This document shows positions 31,678 to 35,132 of a stretch of DNA of 35,132 bases, piece by piece; positions within the stretch are counted from its first letter, which is position 1; every line of letters begins with the position of its first letter. Under the pieces are notes generated by a model that was not told where the DNA came from, searched no databases, and saw nothing but the letters and a program-made list of their open reading frames with translations. The position numbers and the translations under genes were made by a program. The stretch lies in contig CAZMSJ010000012.1 in the NCBI GenBank assembly GCA_964568925.1, positions 1 to 35,132 on the forward strand, in the 5' to 3' direction. This stretch comes from CAYQUL01 sp964568925 (GTDB lineage Bacteria; Patescibacteriota; Microgenomatia; UBA8517).

Positions 31678-32379
31678 ATGAATTCAGAGAGAGGGAGAGA
31701 AATACAGGGACAGGCAGAACATGCCCGAGAAGCAGGTGAATTTAGAAAAGCGCTTGAATTAACTGATCAAGCCACCTTGCAGTATGTTTTAGACGGCGAC
31801 ACACAAGGGTTATCTGAAGTTCAAAGTTCAAGACTCTTAACCTTCAGGCATTTATTTGAACAGACGGGCAAACAGGAATACCTGATTCTTGCCAAACATG
31901 CAGCGCTTACCGGAGTTGAGCTTGCTGAAGCAAGCGGAAACTCTGAAGCGTTAAGTATGCCCTATTTCAACCTCGCAAAAGCATATGAGGCGATCGGAGA
32001 TACTTCCCTTGCAGTAGACTGCTATAAAAAAGCAATTGATTACAAACAAAAATTCCCCGGCAAGTTTCACAATCGTGTTGGGGTACTCGCTGATATGCTT
32101 GGGCACCTCTCGATAGCTGAATACAAGGCAGGTGACATAACTGCGTTAACCAGAGCTGAAGCATCACTCGACCAACTACAAGCATCTAACGAGACACAAT
32201 ACAACAAAGACGTTTGGGCCAGTGGCGCTCACATGCGTATTGCAGAAATAACGAGTAAGATTGATCATGAAACTGCAGTGAAACACACGTTAGCTGCTCA
32301 AGCTATTATTGACGCAAACCCAGAACTCGTTTTACGAAAAAAACAAATCGCAAAATTACGAGAAAAGCTCTCCATTTGA
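31678..32379 (+). CDS. Helical-repeat (TPR-like) protein
   Basis: 233 residues, soluble, nearly all helical. A TPR-like unit is visible (ALSMPYFNLAKAYEAIGDTS followed by LAVDCYKKAID), and weaker units lie on both sides (EHAREAGEFRKALELTDQA; HLSIAEYKAGDITALTRAEA; HMRIAEITSKIDHETAVKHT). It is probably a scaffold or adaptor; no partner is evident. The frame is open back to 31588, but that part lies inside miaA on the other strand; MNSERG at 31678 has GGAGAA directly before it and TATAAT 6 nt upstream. Confidence 0.7.
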   Translation: MNSERGREIQGQAEHAREAGEFRKALELTDQATLQYVLDGDTQGLSEVQSSRLLTFRHLFEQTGKQEYLILAKHAALTGVELAEASGNSEALSMPYFNLAKAYEAIGDTSLAVDCYKKAIDYKQKFPGKFHNRVGVLADMLGHLSIAEYKAGDITALTRAEASLDQLQASNETQYNKDVWASGAHMRIAEITSKIDHETAVKHTLAAQAIIDANPELVLRKKQIAKLREKLSI

Positions 32380-32427
32380 TATACTTCCCCCAAGTTCATT
32401 TTTAGTAGCCAAGGAGTCAAATGCATC

Positions 32428-32967
32428 GTGGTAGAACAACTCTTGTCGTTAACCGGTGTAATCGGTATTGTAAGCGCCATTTCGATGATCATTACTCCGG
32501 GCTTTGTAAGCGGAGTATATAAGACTGATACTCCAATAAGTGAAATGAATCCAGATTCTGTGTTTAACAAAGTATTTATCGTAGGTCTCTTGATCTCAGG
32601 AAGCTCACAGGCACTTTTTGCATTGTACCTACTTAATACTTACGACTTGCGCTCACAGAAAGCAGGACTTGGTATTTGCGTTTTGGCCGGAGTTTGCTGT
32701 GCAACACTTGCGATTTTTCGTGGGGATACACATCCGTATACTCATGGATATTTAGCAAAAGGGTATTTTACCCTTGCACTACTGGGAGGTTTACTCTTTC
32801 AAGTCACAACGGCAATACACGGCAAACACGATATAATCGGATTTCTTTTAATTGGCGTAAACGTAATTGGAATACTGTATATCTTTGTAGGAAGGAACTC
32901 TAAATTTTGGGCAGAAGTATGGGGAATCTCACTGATTCTTGCCTGGTATTTTCATTTCTATCTATAG
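32428..32967 (+). CDS. Small integral membrane protein, five to six membrane segments
   Basis: 179 residues: hydrophobic segments near 5-28, 48-68, 80-97, 110-128, 137-154 and 160-178, with a short soluble loop (SGVYKTDTPISEMNPDS) after the first. A FRGDTHPYTHGYLAKGYFT stretch slightly resembles DUF998-type proteins, but I do not assign it. The frame begins at a GTG at 32428. AAGGAG is 11 nt before this GTG but only 4 nt before an ATG at 32421 in another frame, so initiation is unusual. TATACT lies near 32380. A strong hairpin terminator follows the stop. Confidence 0.7.
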   Translation: MVEQLLSLTGVIGIVSAISMIITPGFVSGVYKTDTPISEMNPDSVFNKVFIVGLLISGSSQALFALYLLNTYDLRSQKAGLGICVLAGVCCATLAIFRGDTHPYTHGYLAKGYFTLALLGGLLFQVTTAIHGKHDIIGFLLIGVNVIGILYIFVGRNSKFWAEVWGISLILAWYFHFYL

Positions 32968-32979
32968 AGAAAAAAACCT

Positions 32980-33011
32980 AGGGTGTGCACACTACTGCAT
33001 GCCCTTTTTTT
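32980..33011. terminator. Bidirectional terminator between the membrane-protein gene and HU
   Basis: A 10-bp stem with two G-T wobbles (32980-32989 with 32996-33005) is followed by TTTTTTT on the plus strand. On the minus strand it is followed by AGGTTTTTTTCTC. It serves both convergent genes. Confidence 0.88.
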
Positions 33012-33285
33012 ATCGAACTACTTGCTTCTTTAGTTTTTTACCTGGAGTGAAACGAGGAGCTCGGTGTGACTTAATCGTTACGTATTTTTCAGTCTTTGGA
33101 ATTTTAACTGTCTTTCCCTTCATTGAAATGACTCTAAATGTACCAAAACCAGAGAGGACAACTTTCTCACCTTTACTTAAGGTTCTTCCAATCTCATTTA
33201 AGAAGACATCAACTGCTTCTGTTGCACCACGTTTTGTTAAATGTGCTTTTCGAGCAACTGCTTCAATGATTTGCTTTTTAGTCAT
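33010..33285 (-). CDS. hup: DNA-binding protein HU
   Basis: 91 residues, the usual length. It bends and packs DNA as a dimer. Signatures: MTKKQIIEAVARKAHLTKR, VFLNEIGRTLSKGEKVVLSGFGTFRV, a beta arm (KGKTVKIPKTEKYVTIKSHR), and APRFTPGKKLKKQV. The arm departs from the classical GRNPQTGE tip, with KIPKTEK in its place. A strong promoter TTGACT-17-TATTCT (33296-33324) lies 10 nt before the start, as expected for an abundant protein. Confidence 0.94.
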   Translation of the reverse strand: MTKKQIIEAVARKAHLTKRGATEAVDVFLNEIGRTLSKGEKVVLSGFGTFRVISMKGKTVKIPKTEKYVTIKSHRAPRFTPGKKLKKQVVR

Positions 33286-33295
33286 GTCTGCGTGA

Positions 33296-33324
33296 AGAAT
33301 AAAACACCCTCACTGAAAAGTCAA
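33296..33324 (-). promoter_or_regulatory. HU promoter
   Basis: Minus-strand TTGACT (33319-33324), 17-bp spacer, TATTCT (33296-33301), close to consensus, 10 nt before the HU ATG. Confidence 0.7.
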
Positions 33325-33391
33325 CGATTCTTGCTTTTTAAGGCTAAATACCTCATAATATATCGACCTATTTCTTATACTGGAGGTATAG

Positions 33392-33961
33392 ATGATAGAT
33401 ATCGCGATAGAAGCACAAGCAAAAAAGTTCTTTGAGAAACAAGCTGAAACATTAAACAATACCGATGGACTTTTGAGCTCATCATTTGCACGAATTTTCA
33501 AAATACTTGCAGAATTCAACTTCGTACCCACCTTTGAATCGGGTATCGAAGATTTGTATCACAAACAAGTAGACCGGCTCAACGTCATACAGAACGGATA
33601 CGGACAGTGTGAAATAGTATTTACCCATAGCCACACCTACGTATGTGTTTATACGAATGTAGACAGCCATTACTGTTCAATAGGAGATGCATTACGTCTT
33701 TATACCGACGTTACTCCTCCACTACAAGGGTACTATGTTGACACACGGCAAATAATTATTCAGCTGAGCAATCGTGACTATTTATCACGATTTGTAGGAC
33801 TTTTCGATGGTCCACAAGAAAACACCATTGCCGGATGTTTTACCCCAACATATTTGGGTGAAAAAGTGATTCAAGACATCCAAATGCTTTTGAAGCTCGG
33901 AATTCTCAGGTATAGAGATAAAACATTCATTTCAAACATTGATGCGATTGAAGGATTCTAA
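33392..33961 (+). CDS. Protein of unknown function
   Basis: 189 residues, probably soluble; no family recognised. The N-terminal 60 residues look helical (IEAQAKKFFEKQAETLNN, SSFARIFKILAEF), the middle beta-rich (NGYGQCEIVFTHSHTYVCVY, YYVDTRQIIIQL) and the end helical. The THSHTYVCVYTNVDSHYC segment has three His and two Cys close together, a possible metal site (inference). It has GGAGG five bases before the ATG, a TATACT near 33376 and a strong terminator after the stop, so it is an independent expressed unit. Confidence 0.7.
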   Translation: MIDIAIEAQAKKFFEKQAETLNNTDGLLSSSFARIFKILAEFNFVPTFESGIEDLYHKQVDRLNVIQNGYGQCEIVFTHSHTYVCVYTNVDSHYCSIGDALRLYTDVTPPLQGYYVDTRQIIIQLSNRDYLSRFVGLFDGPQENTIAGCFTPTYLGEKVIQDIQMLLKLGILRYRDKTFISNIDAIEGF

Positions 33962-33972
33962 GTGTGAAGATC

Positions 33973-34006
33973 AAAACTGTACTACGAATGTAGTGCAGTT
34001 TTTTTA
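33973..34006. terminator. Bidirectional terminator between the gene at 33392 and rny
   Basis: An 11-bp stem with one G-T wobble (33975-33985 with 33990-34000), GAAT loop, then TTTTTT on the plus strand; on the minus strand TTTTGATC follows. The rny stop lies at its edge. Confidence 0.88.
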
Positions 34007-35132
34007 GTGGGCTGCTGTTGTAGCAGAAGCTCGAGTCTCTCGCATAACAGATACCTTGATCTGTCCTGCATATTCAGCTTCTTTCTCAAGTCGTTTTGCA
34101 ATTTCGCGTGCCAAGACAATGAGTCTGTCATCATCAACTTCATCAGGATTTACAATAACTCGGACATCTCGACCTGCTTGGAAAGCAATTGCACTCTCTA
34201 CTCCTTCAAAACTTGCTGAGATTTCCTCAATTGCAGTCATTCTCTTCACATAGTTCTCGTGTGGCTCATATCGAGCACCTGGTCGTGAACCAGAAATTGC
34301 GTCAGCTACCCAAACGATGACTGATTCAAGAGAACTGAATGGTCGGTCTTCATGGTGTTCTGCAATGATATTTACAACTTTCTTTGGAATTTGGAATCGC
34401 TTTGCTACTTCAACACCTTTTTGGATATGAGTTCCTTCGTCATCTGTTACAACCTTTCCAATGTCATGCAAGAGTCCACCCAATCGGACTGCTTCAACTT
34501 CTGCACCAAGTTCACGTGCAATAGACATTGCAATTTTAGTTTCTTCGATGGTGTGGAGCGCCAAATTCTGGCCGTATGAGGTTCTAAACTTAAATTTACC
34601 AATCATGCGAACGAGTTCGAGTGGAAGATTGTATTCTCCAACTTCTTCAACAATCTTTTTACCTTCTTCAAGCAAAACATCATCCATAGTCTTCCGAACT
34701 TCTTCAACAACTTCTTCAATTCGAGACGGTTGAATTCGTGTGTCTTTAATTAAAATTTCAAGTGATCGTCGTGCAATTTCTCGTCGAATTGCATCAAAAC
34801 TTGAAAGTCTGATTTCATTTGATTCATCAAGTTCTATTTCAACAGATGCAGCTCTCTCAAATGCTCGGATATTGCGTCCCTCACGTCCAATGATTCTTCC
34901 TTTGGTTTCTTCATTTGGAACCGTTACGGTGGAGATTGTGTACTCTGCGGTGTAGTTTGTTGCACCATGCTTCATGGCATCAACTAAGATTTCTCGTGCT
35001 TTTGTACTTGCCTCAAGACGGACACGCTCTTCAGCATTTCGGATACGCTTTGCAACCTCAGAAGTTAAGTCTTTTTGAAGCTCATCAAGAAGCTGTTTTG
35101 TCGCTTCTTCTTTATTAAGTCCAGCAATTTTC
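34004..35132 (-). CDS. rny: Ribonuclease Y, C-terminal part (cut by window edge)
   Basis: 375 codons are present; the N-terminal membrane anchor and most of the coiled coil lie beyond 35132. The visible part begins KIAGLNKEEATKQLLDEL and continues through ASTKAREILVDAMKHGA, so the in-frame ATG at 34975 is not the start. A KH domain (TVPNEETKGRIIGREGRNIR) is followed by an HD domain with LLHDIGKV and AEHHEDRP, and the conserved SISGSRPGAR-like segment is ADAISGSRPGAR. RNase Y is the membrane-bound endoribonuclease starting mRNA decay. It ends at a bidirectional terminator. Confidence 0.96.
   Translation of the reverse strand, partial: KIAGLNKEEATKQLLDELQKDLTSEVAKRIRNAEERVRLEASTKAREILVDAMKHGATNYTAEYTISTVTVPNEETKGRIIGREGRNIRAFERAASVEIELDESNEIRLSSFDAIRREIARRSLEILIKDTRIQPSRIEEVVEEVRKTMDDVLLEEGKKIVEEVGEYNLPLELVRMIGKFKFRTSYGQNLALHTIEETKIAMSIARELGAEVEAVRLGGLLHDIGKVVTDDEGTHIQKGVEVAKRFQIPKKVVNIIAEHHEDRPFSSLESVIVWVADAISGSRPGARYEPHENYVKRMTAIEEISASFEGVESAIAFQAGRDVRVIVNPDEVDDDRLIVLAREIAKRLEKEAEYAGQIKVSVMRETRASATTAAH

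Noticed and set aside
1..35132. tRNA genes, insertion sequences, attachment sites
   Set aside because: No tRNA T-loop consensus within a cloverleaf, no transposase or integrase frame, and no flanking direct repeats were recognised by eye; a covariance search could still find something.

Overview
The window looks like a piece of a Candidate Phyla Radiation (Patescibacteria, probably Parcubacteria/Paceibacteria-like) chromosome. This is an inference from gene content. It carries an archaeal-type aspartyl-tRNA synthetase, a short Rel protein, DUF3048 and DUF4446 proteins next to secDF, many small single-membrane-span proteins of unknown function, and large exported proteins with tandem Ig-like repeats of a kind common in these bacteria. 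TGA is used as a stop codon, so this is not the recoded Gracilibacteria/Absconditabacteria lineage. Genes are tightly packed, with many 0-10 bp gaps and 4-bp ATGA overlaps. The only gene-free stretch above 300 bases holds the RNase P RNA.

Layout. (1) 1-4051, minus strand: an NAD salvage block, nadE (cut by the window edge), pncB, nadD, a Nudix/winged-helix NrtR-type regulator and a deoxyribosyltransferase-like gene. Three promoters in this block have inverted repeats lying on their -10 boxes, which suggests a local NrtR regulon. (2) 4114-9264: a DUF4258 protein, a small helical protein, a membrane-anchored double-psi-barrel-like protein, gltX, a divergent anchored protein, and a D-Ala-D-Ala carboxypeptidase. 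(3) 9358-15554: a small orphan gene, archaeal-type aspS, a truncated and motif-altered rel, recJ, and cca. (4) 15597-23030: three exported proteins sharing a leader, a repeated adhesin-like domain and Ig-like repeats; one ends in a caspase-fold-like domain. They lie directly behind secD-secF (23069-25285), a wHTH-nucleotidyltransferase gene, a DUF3048 gene and a DUF4446 gene. (5) 27635-31657: a cysteine-free endonuclease III, a CAP-domain protein, dtd, rnpB, an AI-2E-type permease and miaA. (6) 31678-35132: a helical-repeat protein, a small integral membrane protein, HU, an orphan gene and RNase Y (cut by the window edge).

How the genes fit together. The first block turns nicotinate into NAD (PncB, NadD, NadE) under an apparent pyridine-nucleotide sensor. 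The centre and right hold core information processing: tRNA charging, maturation and proofreading (gltX, aspS, cca, miaA, dtd, rnpB), DNA repair (recJ, nth), nucleoid structure (HU), mRNA decay (RNase Y) and stringent response (rel). The exported cluster behind secDF is the main accessory, probably cell-surface, element and the most likely place for undescribed biology.

Several start codons sit only 5-7 nt downstream of a -10-like hexamer, which suggests that part of this genome is transcribed as leaderless mRNA. No tRNA gene, CRISPR array or insertion sequence was recognised.
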